Of a stretch of DNA of 55,413 nucleotides, positions 44,226 to 53,327 are shown in pieces; the stretch's first letter is position 1, and every line of letters starts with the position of its first letter. The DNA is from Lachnospiraceae bacterium. GTDB taxonomy: Bacteria; Bacillota; Clostridia; Lachnospirales; Lachnospiraceae. The DNA is taken from contig JAFUAE010000196.1 in assembly GCA_017460845.1 (NCBI GenBank), positions 1-55,413 on the forward strand, written 5' to 3'. The position numbers were made by a program, and so were the translations under genes. The notes below the pieces were generated by a model. It ran no database searches. It worked only from the letters and a program-made list of their open reading frames with translations, and was not told the DNA's origin.

Positions 44226-44309
44226 GTATCCGGTCCATCTCCGGAAATCCTGTATTCGGTCGATGTCCTGAAATCTGATATCCGGTCCATCTCCGGAAAT
44301 TTGATCCGG
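44226..44309. repeat. 26-bp tandem repeats upstream of the secreted protein gene
   Basis: Three units at 44226, 44252 and 44278 plus a partial one. The first and third share TATCCGGTCCATCTCCGGAA; the middle is TATTCGGTCGATGTCCTGAA. They lie 46-129 bp upstream of the minus-strand ATG at 44180. Each unit contains TCCGG and CCGGA, so the RNA or DNA can fold back. They may be regulatory or simply slipped repeats. Confidence 0.85.
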
Positions 44310-44390
44310 ACTGCGGCCGTTTTTTTGTTTTCACCTAGATATACGGACGGGGGATCCGAAAAAGAGGGGGCATCAGAAAAAATTCTAATT

Positions 44391-44591
44391 TTATTTTTTC
44401 CGCAGCGGGAAATAATAATAGAGGGCAAAGAACAGTAATCCGGAAATAAACGGTTTCAGAACACTGTTGCCTGCCGTAAAGACATATTCCGTGTGTGTAA
44501 TAAAGGAACAGTAAATAAAATCACATATATTCCATACGATCGTAGTAACAACCGCAAAAAGAATGAAATTTCTGACGGTTTCTTTTTTCAT
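44391..44591 (-). CDS. Small membrane protein, 66 residues
   Basis: From ATG 44591, with GAGGTG 11 nt upstream. Two hydrophobic helices (FILFAVVTTIVWNICDFIY and VLKPFISGLLFFALYYYF) are separated by a short polar loop, ending in PLRKK. No family recognised. A GTG upstream (44612) would add seven residues. A terminator is not obvious. Confidence 0.65.
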   Translation of the reverse strand: MKKETVRNFILFAVVTTIVWNICDFIYCSFITHTEYVFTAGNSVLKPFISGLLFFALYYYFPLRKK

Positions 44592-44718
44592 AAGATTCTT
44601 TACACCTCGCACAACTTAAAGACGGCTTTCATAAATGTCCGGAAACAGCCGGTGCTGTATTTTTATTATATCATAAAATATTCTTCATTCAGAACATTCA
44701 GACACGTGATAACTATCT

Positions 44719-44747
44719 TTGGAAAATCGGGTTTCTCATGATACAAT
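44719..44747 (+). promoter_or_regulatory. Promoter of the DUF6935-like gene
   Basis: TTGGAA (44719-44724), 17-nt spacer, TACAAT (44742-44747). Leader about 55 nt. Confidence 0.65.
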
Positions 44748-44807
44748 GGAGAAAAAGGTACACATTTCTACATAGAAATAGATTTTAATCAGTCAGGAGG
44801 TAACAGG

Positions 44808-45308
44808 ATGAAATACAGTGTGACATTCGAAAAGCTGCCATTAAGCCTTGAGGAAATGAAAAGCATGCCGCAGGCTACCCTGAAAAAGCCGGAGGATACC
44901 GTTGCCCTTACAGTGGCCGCACTTTGCGCTTATCCGACCGCCGGTCCGGAACACTGCTATGCAATGCTGGATTATCTGCGCGGTCCCAGACCCCTGTCCC
45001 CGATGGAAAAGCAGTTCATCAGAGACCGCTTTATGGACGGAAAGGATTACATTCCGCGTTCCTATTTCGCAGGGGCGGTTCCGGAGAATGACTATACTCC
45101 TTCGCTTCCTTATACGGTTGAGATTCAGGACAGCGTTTCGCCGATTGCGGAGGAGGGATATCGTAAATTTGACTTAAAGAGCGGAGGCGCGGATTCCATG
45201 CGCCCGGTCACCCTTCGCACCAAGCCGTCCACAGGCGAGTGGTTCCTCTGGGATCAGATCCTGCTCGGACAAATCCGTCAGCCGAAGAGTCAGGATGCCT
45301 GGGCATAA
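44808..45308 (+). CDS. DUF6935-like protein
   Basis: 166 residues, no signal peptide or membrane helix. It starts MKYSVTFEKLPLSLEEMKSMPQATLKKPEDTVAL (read in parts), with LRGPRPLSPMEKQFIRDRFMDGKDYIPRSYF in the middle. The C-terminal RPVTLRTKPSTGEWFLWDQILLG looks conserved. It resembles small DUF6935 proteins of Clostridia, whose role is unknown to me. AGGAGG (44796-44801) is an ideal ribosome binding site. Confidence 0.65.
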   Translation: MKYSVTFEKLPLSLEEMKSMPQATLKKPEDTVALTVAALCAYPTAGPEHCYAMLDYLRGPRPLSPMEKQFIRDRFMDGKDYIPRSYFAGAVPENDYTPSLPYTVEIQDSVSPIAEEGYRKFDLKSGGADSMRPVTLRTKPSTGEWFLWDQILLGQIRQPKSQDAWA

Positions 45309-45373
45309 ATGAATCGGAAAATCCGGCATAAACTATCATGAAATAACGAACGTATTGGAAAGGAACATTATTT

Positions 45374-45499
45374 ATGAGCAAAGTTCTGGTTATAAACGGA
45401 AGTCCGCACAAAATCGGATGTACAGCAGCTGCACTGGAGGAAGTGATGAAGACCCTGAACCAGGAGGGAATCGAAACAGAAATGCTTCAGGTCGGCTGA
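45374..45499 (+). pseudogene. Truncated flavodoxin-fold NAD(P)H-dependent FMN reductase, N-terminal 41 residues
   Basis: Begins MSKVLVINGSPHKIGCTAAALEEV, the FMN-phosphate-binding start of the NADPH-dependent FMN reductase / flavodoxin_2 family, and stops after GIETEMLQVG. The usual protein has 180-200 residues, with a GCxxCGKC motif soon after this point. None of that follows in any frame. Immediately behind the stop lies the structured element at 45503-45713, so insertion or a linked deletion broke the gene. AGGAAC (45361-45366) still precedes ATG. Confidence 0.75.
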
Positions 45500-45502
45500 A
45501 CA

Positions 45503-45713
45503 GTAACAGCTTCTGTCACAATTCACAGAACCGCCACCCATCATTCGAAAAATTTTGCTTTTGATACTGAACCAGGTATGGTAAGCAAAATTTTTCTCAT
45601 GTGGGGGCGGTTCCTGTTCCCAGGGACACCCGGAATTATATCAGGAACCTCATGCAAGCATGGATTTCCTGATATAACCCCGGCTGCCCTGTGAATTGTA
45701 ACAGTTTCTGTCA
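45503..45713. mobile_element. Compact structured element, MITE-like, at the broken flavodoxin-like gene
   Basis: Outermost direct repeats are gtaacagcttctgtca (45503-45518) and gtaacagtttctgtca (45698-45713), one mismatch. Inside is a perfect 11-bp inverted repeat, acaattcacag (45518-45528) / ctgtgaattgt (45689-45699). Within that, hairpin 1 pairs gaaccgcc/ggcggttc, ccca/tggg and a 13-bp aaaaattttgctt/aagcaaaattttt (45528-45613). Hairpin 2 pairs tatatcaggaa/ttcctgatata and catgc/gcatg (45637-45676). No reading frame of note. It could be a non-autonomous mobile element or a structured RNA. Confidence 0.6.
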
Positions 45714-45741
45714 GATTCTTTGTGCCGGGCTATGATTCAGC

Positions 45742-45770
45742 TTGCAAAAAGAAAAGAAACGGAATACAAT
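45742..45770 (+). promoter_or_regulatory. Promoter of the thiamine locus
   Basis: TTGCAA (45742-45747), 17-nt spacer, TACAAT (45765-45770), about 60 nt before the riboswitch. Confidence 0.7.
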
Positions 45771-45833
45771 ACCCGTATCCGGACGCGGCAGGCGTTGCGG
45801 GATACAGCATAAAACGACTGAAAATCACATAAA

Positions 45834-45925
45834 TCAAGCCGGGGGGTTCCTGTAAGGAGCTGAGATAGGACTGAAAGTCCTGACCCGTTCACCTGATTTG
45901 GGTAATGCCAACGTAGGGAGCCGAA
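45834..45925 (+). promoter_or_regulatory. TPP (thiamine pyrophosphate) riboswitch
   Basis: Contains the two conserved sensor segments, AGGAGCTGAGA...CCC and ACCTGATTTGGGTAATGCC followed by AACGTAGGGA. These form the THI-box core that binds TPP. A terminator follows within 10 nt, so control is most likely by transcription termination when TPP is plentiful. It governs thiD and the importer downstream. Confidence 0.97.
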
Positions 45926-45934
45926 AGATGACTC

Positions 45935-45968
45935 AGAGCACACGCGGATTACCCGCGGGTGCTCTTTT
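45935..45968 (+). terminator. Riboswitch-controlled terminator
   Basis: agagcac and cgcgg pair with ccgcg and gtgctct (45935-45965), then TTTTC. It is the expression platform of the TPP riboswitch. Confidence 0.85.
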
Positions 45969-46081
45969 CAGTATGTGCGCCCGGCGGCGTATGGTTTCCG
46001 GGATTTCCAGGTGTTTTATGCAAGCGGCAAGTCGGGGGCACCACTTCGGGCCGCTCTACAAAATCAATGAAAGGAGCAGCT

Positions 46082-46873
46082 ATGCAGACAGCATTGACAA
46101 TCGCAGGCAGCGATACCTGCGGAGGCGCCGGCATTCAGGCCGACATCAAAACTATGACCGCCAACGGCGTGTACGCCATGAGCGCGATCACTGCGCTGAC
46201 AGCGCAGAACACAACAGGGGTTACCGGCATTATGGAGGTAACGCCTGACTTTCTCCGGCTCGAGCTGGATACCGTGATCACGGATATCCGTCCCGACGCC
46301 GTCAAGATCGGGATGGTTTCGTCCGCGGAACTCATCCGGGTCATCGCAGAAACCCTCAGAAAATATGAATTGAAAAACATTGTCGCAGATCCGGTTATGG
46401 TTGCGACCAGCGGCGCGCGCCTGATCAGCGAGGAGGCGGTCAGCACGCTTAAGGAGGAGCTTCTTCCGCTGGCAACCGTAATTACGCCGAATATTCCGGA
46501 GGCGGAGGTCCTGGCGGATATGGAGATCCGTACTCCCGAGGACATGATCACCGCAGCGGAGAAGATATATAAGGCGTATGGCTGCGCGGTCCTCTGCAAG
46601 GGCGGGCACAGCATGAACGATGCCAATGATCTGCTGTACCGCGCTGACGGTTACAAATGGTTCCGCGGCAGGAGGATCGACAATCCGAATACGCACGGTA
46701 CCGGCTGTACGCTTTCGAGCGCAATCGCTTCCAATCTCGCCAAGGGCGCGGATCTGGATACGGCGGTGGAAAAAGCCAAAAACTATATCAGCGGTGCGCT
46801 TGCGGCCATGCTGGACCTCGGTGCGGGCAGCGGTCCGATGAATCATGCGTTTGCAATCAAAGGCGAGTATTAA
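46082..46873 (+). CDS. thiD: Hydroxymethylpyrimidine/phosphomethylpyrimidine kinase
   Basis: 263 residues. It phosphorylates HMP to HMP-P and HMP-PP for thiamine synthesis. It starts with [20 protein letters not shown] and has [32 protein letters not shown] and the ATP/catalytic [15 protein letters not shown] motif with its catalytic Cys. ATG 46082 is chosen because AAAGGAG lies 6 nt upstream; the frame stays open further up, but through the leader. First gene under the TPP riboswitch, next to an importer of the THI5/NMT1 type that would supply pyrimidine precursors. Confidence 0.97.
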   Translation: MQTALTIAGSDTCGGAGIQADIKTMTANGVYAMSAITALTAQNTTGVTGIMEVTPDFLRLELDTVITDIRPDAVKIGMVSSAELIRVIAETLRKYELKNIVADPVMVATSGARLISEEAVSTLKEELLPLATVITPNIPEAEVLADMEIRTPEDMITAAEKIYKAYGCAVLCKGGHSMNDANDLLYRADGYKWFRGRRIDNPNTHGTGCTLSSAIASNLAKGADLDTAVEKAKNYISGALAAMLDLGAGSGPMNHAFAIKGEY

Positions 46874-46923
46874 AGCCGGGGGTGACGCATGACAAATTCA
46901 TCATTGCGGATCGGAGGAGCGGC

Positions 46924-47676
46924 ATGCTGTGCTTTGAACATGTAAGCTTCACATATCCGGGCTCGGAGGATGCCATCTTCCGGGATTTTTCGCTGCGCGC
47001 GGAAAAGGGCGGCTTCATCAGCGTGATCGGAGAGAGCGGAAGCGGGAAGACGACGCTTTTCAGGCTGCTGAACGGGCTGGAACAGCCGCAGGAGGGAAGC
47101 ATTACCATCGACGGTACGCCGATTCCGGAAAAGAAAAATTTTGCTTCCTATATGCCGCAGCAGGATCTGCTTTTTCCCTGGCTCAGCGTGGAGCAGAATG
47201 TAATGCTGCCGATGACAATCCGGAAGCAGCCGAAGGAGCTGTGCAGGAAAAAGGCACTGGAAATGCTGAAAAAAGTAGGGCTTGCCGGATGGGAAAAGCG
47301 TTATCCGCGGGAATTATCCGGCGGCATGCGACAGAGAGTTTCTTTTGCGAGGACACTCTGCGCAGGCGGAGAGCTCCTGCTGCTGGATGAGCCGTTTTCC
47401 GCACTGGATTCGATCACCAGGATCTCACTGCAGGAATGGCTGAGAGACCAGTGGAATCATCTGGAGAAGACGATCCTCTTTATAACGCACGACGTTGAGG
47501 AGGCTGTTTTTCTGTCCGAAAAGATCCTGGTACTCACAGGCAGACCGGTCACCGGATTGACGGAATTTGAAGTGCCGCTGCCGAGGGAACGCACGCGCGA
47601 AATGCTGCTGCGCCCTGATATTGCGGAACTGAAGGAGCAGCTGATCGCGCTGCTGCGCAGTGAGGCAACGGAATGA
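46924..47676 (+). CDS. thiZ: ABC transporter ATP-binding protein for thiamine precursor uptake (ThiZ type)
   Basis: 250 residues from ATG 46924 behind GGAGGAG. Walker A is [19 protein letters not shown] (about 33-51), Q-loop [13 protein letters not shown], signature [16 protein letters not shown] and Walker [17 protein letters not shown]. The layout is the nitrate/taurine/SsuB-like class that serves ThiX/ThiY receptors. It overlaps the permease gene by four bases (ATGA). Energises uptake of HMP or a related precursor, inferred from the TPP riboswitch, thiD and the receptor. Confidence 0.88.
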   Translation: MLCFEHVSFTYPGSEDAIFRDFSLRAEKGGFISVIGESGSGKTTLFRLLNGLEQPQEGSITIDGTPIPEKKNFASYMPQQDLLFPWLSVEQNVMLPMTIRKQPKELCRKKALEMLKKVGLAGWEKRYPRELSGGMRQRVSFARTLCAGGELLLLDEPFSALDSITRISLQEWLRDQWNHLEKTILFITHDVEEAVFLSEKILVLTGRPVTGLTEFEVPLPRERTREMLLRPDIAELKEQLIALLRSEATE

Positions 47677-48470
47677 CGCGCGCGGGATACAAGCAGGACA
47701 GAGCCGCGGCTGAGAGAAAGACATACAGTACAGTCACACGGCAGATGCCCGGCGTGATTTTTCTCTGTATGCTGCTGATCCTGTGGCAGGTCCTGAGCCA
47801 GGCAATCGGAAAGCCTTATCTGCTTCCGTCGCCGCTTTCCGTGCTGGAAAGCCTCTGGGAGAACCGCAGGGAGATCTTTCTTGTGCATCTGCCTGCAACC
47901 ATGGAGGTCGTGGCGATCGGCGGCGTTCTGGCAGTCCTGTCCGGGAGTCTGTTTGCAATCCTGATGGACTGGTTCCCATGGCTGAAACGTGCGCTCTATC
48001 CGATCCTGACCTGGACGCAGACGATCCCGGTCATGTGTATTGCGCCCGCATTTGTGCTGTGGTTCGGATATACAGTTAAAATGCGCGTGATCGTTGTGAT
48101 CCTGGTCAACTTCTTTACAGTGACCGTGAATCTCTACGACGGCTTTGCTTCCGTACGGCCGGAGAGGATAGAATTGATGCGCACCTATGGCGCGGACAGA
48201 CTGCAGATCTTCAGTATGCTGAAAATGCCGACGGCGCTTCCCTATTTTTTTACTGCACTCAGGATCAGCATTCCCTGGAGTGTGATCGGGGCGGCGGTCG
48301 CGGAGTGGCTCGGCGCGCAAAACGGTCTCGGCACATACAGCAGGTCCTGCATGATGAATCTTGATGCCGCAGGGCTTCTGGCGCCTCTGCTGGTGCTGAC
48401 GGCATTTGCGCTGCTCATGAACGCTCTGCTCGGCATGATCGAACGCCGGGTACTGTACTGGCAGGAATGA
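47673..48470 (+). CDS. thiX: ABC transporter permease, first thiamine-precursor permease (ThiX type)
   Basis: 265 residues with about six helices, an N-terminal [15 protein letters not shown] and the coupling segment [30 protein letters not shown] near 165-195. It belongs to the binding-protein-dependent transport family used by nitrate, taurine and HMP importers. It overlaps the ATPase gene. A second, related permease lies at 49733-50521. Confidence 0.88.
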   Translation: MTRAGYKQDRAAAERKTYSTVTRQMPGVIFLCMLLILWQVLSQAIGKPYLLPSPLSVLESLWENRREIFLVHLPATMEVVAIGGVLAVLSGSLFAILMDWFPWLKRALYPILTWTQTIPVMCIAPAFVLWFGYTVKMRVIVVILVNFFTVTVNLYDGFASVRPERIELMRTYGADRLQIFSMLKMPTALPYFFTALRISIPWSVIGAAVAEWLGAQNGLGTYSRSCMMNLDAAGLLAPLLVLTAFALLMNALLGMIERRVLYWQE

Positions 48471-48590
48471 GCCCGTCGGTTGGAAGCCGTGACTCCGGTC
48501 CTTTCGGCAGGGATATTTCTATAAAATGATATGATGCGATATGGAATGACTTTTCCAGTAATTAAATCAGATAGGATGAGGTTAACATAA

Positions 48591-49700
48591 ATGAAAAAAA
48601 GAATGATGATCATAATGGCGGCTGCTCTGACGGCTGCACTTGCCGGAGCCTGCAGCTCCAATGCAGGAAGCACGGCAGCGGAAACCAAGGCACAGGAAAG
48701 CGCAGCGGGAAATGCGGCGCAGGAGAGCCCTGCAGCCTCTGAGGCAGCGGCACCTGAGGCAGCCGCTTCCGGGGAACTGAAAGAATTTGATGTGGTGCTG
48801 GACTGGTATCCGAACGCAGTGCATACCTTCCTGTATGAGGCACAGAGAAACGGTTATTTTGAAGAAGAGGGACTGAAGGTAAACCTGATCAGCCCGGCGG
48901 AAAGCATCGATGCGATGACATTTGTCGCAACGGGAAAAGCGCAGATCGGCATTTCCTATCCGGTCGATACCGTTACTGCAGTCGCAAATGAGAAGATGCC
49001 GGTACGTGCAATCGGTGCCCTGGTGCAGGAGGAACTGAACTGTATGGCATCCCTGAAGGAGACCGGGATCACGGCGGATATGAGCTGCCTGAAGGGCAGA
49101 AAGGTAGGCCATTCCGGGCCCGCTCTGCAGGTGGCTGTGATCAATACGATCATAGCAAATGCGGGGCTGAAGCCGGAGGATATAGAACTGGTCAATGTCG
49201 GATTTGACCTGACGACCTCTCTTACGACAAAGAGCACGGATCTGGTCGTCGGACCGTTTATCAATGACGAGATCGTTACCATGAAAAACGCCGGCTACGA
49301 TGTGGATGTGTGGAAATACCAGGATTACGGCGTACCGCAGATGTACGGCCTGGTCATGGTGGCAAATTCAGAGGCATATGATGCCGATCCTGAGACCTAT
49401 CAGGGCTTCCTGAGAGCCTGCGCGAAAGGCTTTGACGATATGCAGAAGGATGAGGATCAGGCGCTGGAGGTCATCATGAGCGATATGAATTCTGCAGACA
49501 ACCCGCTTGATGAGGTGCAGCAGAAGGAAAGCTATGAGATCCTGATGCCGCTGATGGAGCAGGACGGAAAGCCCTTCCTTTCCATGTCTGAGGAGACCTG
49601 GCAGGCTGCCATGGACTGGATGTTTGACAGCGGCCTGATCAAAGAAAAATGCGAGGTCTCGGACCTTTACAGGATGCCGGACAGCGAGATACTGAAATAA
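48591..49700 (+). CDS. thiY: Thiamine-precursor-binding lipoprotein (ThiY, NMT1/THI5-like)
   Basis: 369 residues. Signal peptide with lipobox LAGAC (Cys21), Ala/Glu-rich spacer, then the NMT1/THI5-like receptor domain. DVVLDWYPNAVHTFLYEAQRNGYFEEEGL closely follows the ThiY start motif that ends in N-x-x-H. ATGKAQIGISYPVDTV and GHSGPALQVAVINTII line the ligand site. It captures HMP or a formylamino-pyrimidine outside the cell. A 120-nt gap precedes it, perhaps with its own translation signals. Confidence 0.88.
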   Translation: MKKRMMIIMAAALTAALAGACSSNAGSTAAETKAQESAAGNAAQESPAASEAAAPEAAASGELKEFDVVLDWYPNAVHTFLYEAQRNGYFEEEGLKVNLISPAESIDAMTFVATGKAQIGISYPVDTVTAVANEKMPVRAIGALVQEELNCMASLKETGITADMSCLKGRKVGHSGPALQVAVINTIIANAGLKPEDIELVNVGFDLTTSLTTKSTDLVVGPFINDEIVTMKNAGYDVDVWKYQDYGVPQMYGLVMVANSEAYDADPETYQGFLRACAKGFDDMQKDEDQALEVIMSDMNSADNPLDEVQQKESYEILMPLMEQDGKPFLSMSEETWQAAMDWMFDSGLIKEKCEVSDLYRMPDSEILK

Positions 49701-49732
49701 GAGCAACTGTTCAAAACAGTTACAAATAAGAA

Positions 49733-50521
49733 TTGACTATTCCAAACCTGAAATATATGACCCGTATCACAGCATTTAAAACCAAATATGCTCCGCCGCT
49801 GATCCTGGGAGGCATCCTGCTTCTGATCTGGCAGCTTGCGGCAGATGCCGTGAATATGGGACATATCCTTCCGGGCCCGCTTCAGATCCTGCAGCGGACC
49901 TGGGAGCTGCGGGAGGCATTGATCCTTCACCATATGCCTTCGACCCTGCTCACGATCTTATGCGGCTGGCTGCTGTCTGTCCTGATCGGCACCGGACTTG
50001 CTGTCCTGATGCATTTCAGCCGCCATATCGAGGCTATGCTCCATCATGCGCTGATCGTAACGCAGACGATCCCGGTGATGTGCATTTCCCCGCTGTTTGT
50101 GCTCTGGCTGGGCTATACAATGGGTGCCAGATTGATCGCGGTGGTGCTGTCCACCTTTTATGCGATCACGCTCAACACCTTTGACGGACTGCAGGAGACG
50201 GATACAAAGAAAAAGGAGCTGATGCGGACCTACGGGGCGAACCGTCTGCAGATCTTTCTGAGGCTCGAAGCGCCTTCCGCACTACCAAAGCTGTTCACCG
50301 CTCTGAAAATGACAATTCCCTGGGCTGTGGTCGATGCGGCCGTGGCCGAATGGCTCGGCGCCACCCAGGGTCTCGGTTACTTTTCAAAGCGTATGATCTC
50401 CAAAATGGACGGCGCCGCCGTCTTTGCACCGCTGCTGATACTCAGCGTGCTGGCGCTCCTGGGCATGGCGGTCCTTGAACTCGCGGAACGGAAAGCCGCG
50501 GGCTACCGGAGTGAGCTGTAA
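49733..50521 (+). CDS. Second ABC permease of the thiamine-precursor importer
   Basis: 262 residues from TTG 49733, or 254 from ATG 49757; neither has a strong ribosome binding site. About six helices. [23 protein letters not shown] and [32 protein letters not shown] (read in parts) parallel the first permease almost position for position, so the two arose by duplication. One ATPase and one receptor with two different permeases suggests a heterodimeric channel. Confidence 0.87.
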   Translation: MTIPNLKYMTRITAFKTKYAPPLILGGILLLIWQLAADAVNMGHILPGPLQILQRTWELREALILHHMPSTLLTILCGWLLSVLIGTGLAVLMHFSRHIEAMLHHALIVTQTIPVMCISPLFVLWLGYTMGARLIAVVLSTFYAITLNTFDGLQETDTKKKELMRTYGANRLQIFLRLEAPSALPKLFTALKMTIPWAVVDAAVAEWLGATQGLGYFSKRMISKMDGAAVFAPLLILSVLALLGMAVLELAERKAAGYRSEL

Positions 50522-50555
50522 AGCGGACAGAGAGCAGCTTCATTATTTTTCTGAT

Positions 50556-50611
50556 GAAAAAAGCAGATTTCGGAAAGTCGTATATCAAGGACATCCGAGA
50601 TCTGCTTTTTT
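50556..50611. terminator. Bidirectional terminator between the thiamine locus and the UvrA-like gene
   Basis: aaaaaagcagat with cgga pairs with tccg and atctgctttttt (50556-50574 with about 50594-50611). It can serve both convergent transcripts. Confidence 0.85.
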
Positions 50612-50645
50612 ATATTTGCTTTTAAAAATATCACCGGCCCGGATC

Positions 50646-53195
50646 TCACAGGAAGCGGCCCGTAATACTCTCGGGATTCTTCCTGATTTCATCCGGAGTG
50701 CCTGCCGCAACGATCCGTCCGCCGGACTCACCGCCGCCCGGTCCCATATCGATCATATAATCCGCGTTGCGGATCACATCCAGATCATGCTCTATGACAA
50801 GTACAGTTGCACCTTCTGAGATCAGGGTTTCGAAGACGTGAAGCAGGGTCTGCACATCCAGCGGATGCAGCCCGATCGTCGGCTCATCGAAAACGAAGAC
50901 AGAATCCGACTGTGCTTTACCCATTTCGCTTGCAAGCTTCAGTCTCTGGGCCTCGCCGCCGGACAGCCCCGGCGTTTCTTCTCCGAGTGTGAGATACCCG
51001 AGACCGAGATCCTTCAGGGTCTTAAGGCGCTGCGCCACCGTTTTCATTTCACCGCAGAATTCCAGAGCAGTACTGACATCCATATCCATAAGCTCCGGAA
51101 GCGAACGGGAATCGCCCTGCCGGTTGGTATAGCGTACGCCATATGCAGCTTTGGCGTAACGGGAGCCGCGGCATTCCGGGCAGGGAATATCGACGTCCGG
51201 CAGAAACTGAACATCCAGGCTGATCGCACCCGTGCCGTCGCAGACCGGGCAGCGCAGAGAGCCGGTATTGTAGGAAAAGTCGCCTGCTTTAAAGCCCTGC
51301 TCCTTTGCATCGGCGGTACGGGCATAAATCTTGCGCAGCTCATCGTGCACATTGGCATAGGTCGCTACGGTAGAACGGATGTTGATCCCGATGGGTGCCG
51401 CATCGATCAGCTTGACATGGGCAATGCCTTCGGCCTCGAGACCCGTGACATGCTCCGGAAGCTTTTTTCCGTTTGTTACTGCGTCCAGCGCCGGGACGAG
51501 ACTTTCAAGCACCATGGTCGTCTTCCCGCTTCCCGAGACGCCGGTGATCACACTGAGCCTGCCCTTCGGGATCCGTACATCCAGCGGTTTCACGGTATGG
51601 ATGGCGCCGGTCTGAAGGCGGATGGTGCCGTGATCAAAGAGACTGCCGGGTTCGGCCGCTGTTCTCCGGACGGAAGCATTTCCCGCAAGGAACGGACCGA
51701 TTGCGGAGTCTGCATTTGCAGCAAGATCCTCCACGGTGCCCTCGGCGATGACCGTGCCGCCTGCGGAGCCTGCCTCCGGTCCCATTTCAATGATCCAGTC
51801 GGATTCCTTCAGAATCTGGGTATCATGATCCACAAGCACGACGGAGTTGCCATCCGCAACCAGGTCATGGATCACGCCGTTGAGTCCGGTGATATTGGCC
51901 GGGTGCAGGCCGATCGAGGGCTCGTCAAGCACATACAGGACGCCGGTCGTGCGGTTCCTGACAGCGCGTGCCAGCTGCATTCTCTGGCGTTCTCCCGTGG
52001 AGAGCGTGGCTGCGGCACGGTCGAGGGTCAGGTAAGACAGGCCGAGGTCAATGAGGCGTCTTGCAGCGGTCCGGAAAGACTGGCAGATGCTTTCCGCCAT
52101 CGGGCGCATTTCTTCGGGGAGGGAAGCCGGGACGCCGTCGACCCATTCCGAGATCCCGGCGAGCGTCATTCTGCAGGCGTCGCTTAGGGAAATGCCGCGG
52201 AGCAGCGGCGCTCTCGCCGCTTCGGAAAGTCTTGTGCCGCCGCAGTCCGGACAGATGTCCTCCTTCAGGAATTTTTCAACACGCTTCATGCCCTTTTCGT
52301 CGGTCACCTTGGACAGCGCATTTTCGACGGTATAGACGGCATTGTAATAGGTGAAGTCCAGCTCGCCGGACTGATTGGTGCTTTTGGAATGATAGAGGAT
52401 GTGCTTTTTCTCGGCAGGCCCGTGATAGACAATGTCTTTTTCGGCCTCTGTCAGCTCACGGAAGGGCACATCCGTCCGCACGCCCATTTCCCTGCAGACA
52501 TCGGTCATCAGGGACCACATGAGGCTGTTCCAGGGCGCTACGGCGCCTTCGTCGATCGTAAGCGACTCGTCCGGGACCAGCGTGCTGAGGTCGACGGAGC
52601 GGACAGTACCGGTTCCCCCGCATTTCCTGCATGCGCCCTGGCTGTTGAAGGCCAGCTCCTCGGCGCCGGGCGCATAAAAGGATACGCCGCATTCGGGGCA
52701 GACAAGCGCCTGCTCCGCGGCAACGGCCAGGGAGGGCGTCAGATAATGGCCGTTCGGGCATCTGTGGCTTGCGAGTCTCGAGTACATGAGCCGGAGGCTG
52801 TTGAGCAGCTCCGTGCCGGTGCCGAAGGTCGAACGGATGCCGGGCACGGCAGGCCTCTGGTGCAGCGCCAGGGCAGCAGGTACGTAAAGGACATCGTCCA
52901 CGTCCGCCTTGGCAGCCTGGGTCATGCGGCGCCGCGTATAGGTGGAAAGAGACTCCAGATAACGGCGGGAGCCCTCCGCATAGAGAACGCCGAGCGCCAG
53001 GGAGGATTTTCCTGACCCCGAAACGCCGGCAATGCCGACGATCCTGTTTAAGGGACTGTCGACATTGATGTTTTTCAGGTTATGGACGCGCGCACCGCGC
53101 ACTTTGATTTTGGCCGGCACTTCGTGCCCCGGCTTAATTTCACGGGTTTCATACGCTGCCGGTCCGGCTGCTTCCCGGATAGATGAATCAGACAT
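50646..53195 (-). CDS. UvrA-like excinuclease ATPase, short form (UvrA2 type)
   Basis: 849 residues, about 90 fewer than UvrA. Two ABC ATPase halves are present: Walker A GVSGSGKSSLALGVLYAEG (about 54-72) and GVSGSGKTTMVLESLVPAL (about 552-570), with signatures STGERQRMQLARAV and LSGGEAQRLKLASEM. Zinc knuckles CPECG...CRKCGG and CPVCDGTG...CPECRG are also present. The shorter N-terminal part suggests reduced or absent UvrB-binding, as in UvrA2 paralogues linked to DNA damage or drug tolerance. An MATE exporter on the same strand lies 132 bp upstream. uvrB and uvrC are not in the window. Confidence 0.87.
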   Translation of the reverse strand: MSDSSIREAAGPAAYETREIKPGHEVPAKIKVRGARVHNLKNINVDSPLNRIVGIAGVSGSGKSSLALGVLYAEGSRRYLESLSTYTRRRMTQAAKADVDDVLYVPAALALHQRPAVPGIRSTFGTGTELLNSLRLMYSRLASHRCPNGHYLTPSLAVAAEQALVCPECGVSFYAPGAEELAFNSQGACRKCGGTGTVRSVDLSTLVPDESLTIDEGAVAPWNSLMWSLMTDVCREMGVRTDVPFRELTEAEKDIVYHGPAEKKHILYHSKSTNQSGELDFTYYNAVYTVENALSKVTDEKGMKRVEKFLKEDICPDCGGTRLSEAARAPLLRGISLSDACRMTLAGISEWVDGVPASLPEEMRPMAESICQSFRTAARRLIDLGLSYLTLDRAAATLSTGERQRMQLARAVRNRTTGVLYVLDEPSIGLHPANITGLNGVIHDLVADGNSVVLVDHDTQILKESDWIIEMGPEAGSAGGTVIAEGTVEDLAANADSAIGPFLAGNASVRRTAAEPGSLFDHGTIRLQTGAIHTVKPLDVRIPKGRLSVITGVSGSGKTTMVLESLVPALDAVTNGKKLPEHVTGLEAEGIAHVKLIDAAPIGINIRSTVATYANVHDELRKIYARTADAKEQGFKAGDFSYNTGSLRCPVCDGTGAISLDVQFLPDVDIPCPECRGSRYAKAAYGVRYTNRQGDSRSLPELMDMDVSTALEFCGEMKTVAQRLKTLKDLGLGYLTLGEETPGLSGGEAQRLKLASEMGKAQSDSVFVFDEPTIGLHPLDVQTLLHVFETLISEGATVLVIEHDLDVIRNADYMIDMGPGGGESGGRIVAAGTPDEIRKNPESITGRFL

Positions 53196-53327
53196 TTTTT
53201 TGAGTCCTTATTCTAAAGATTTTGAAACTGCAGTTTTTTACTCCGCTATTTCATAGTATTTTGTTACCCTGAACGCAGTCTGGCTGCGAAAGTGAAGAAA
53301 TCAGACAAAGAAATTCTTCCCTGTTAT

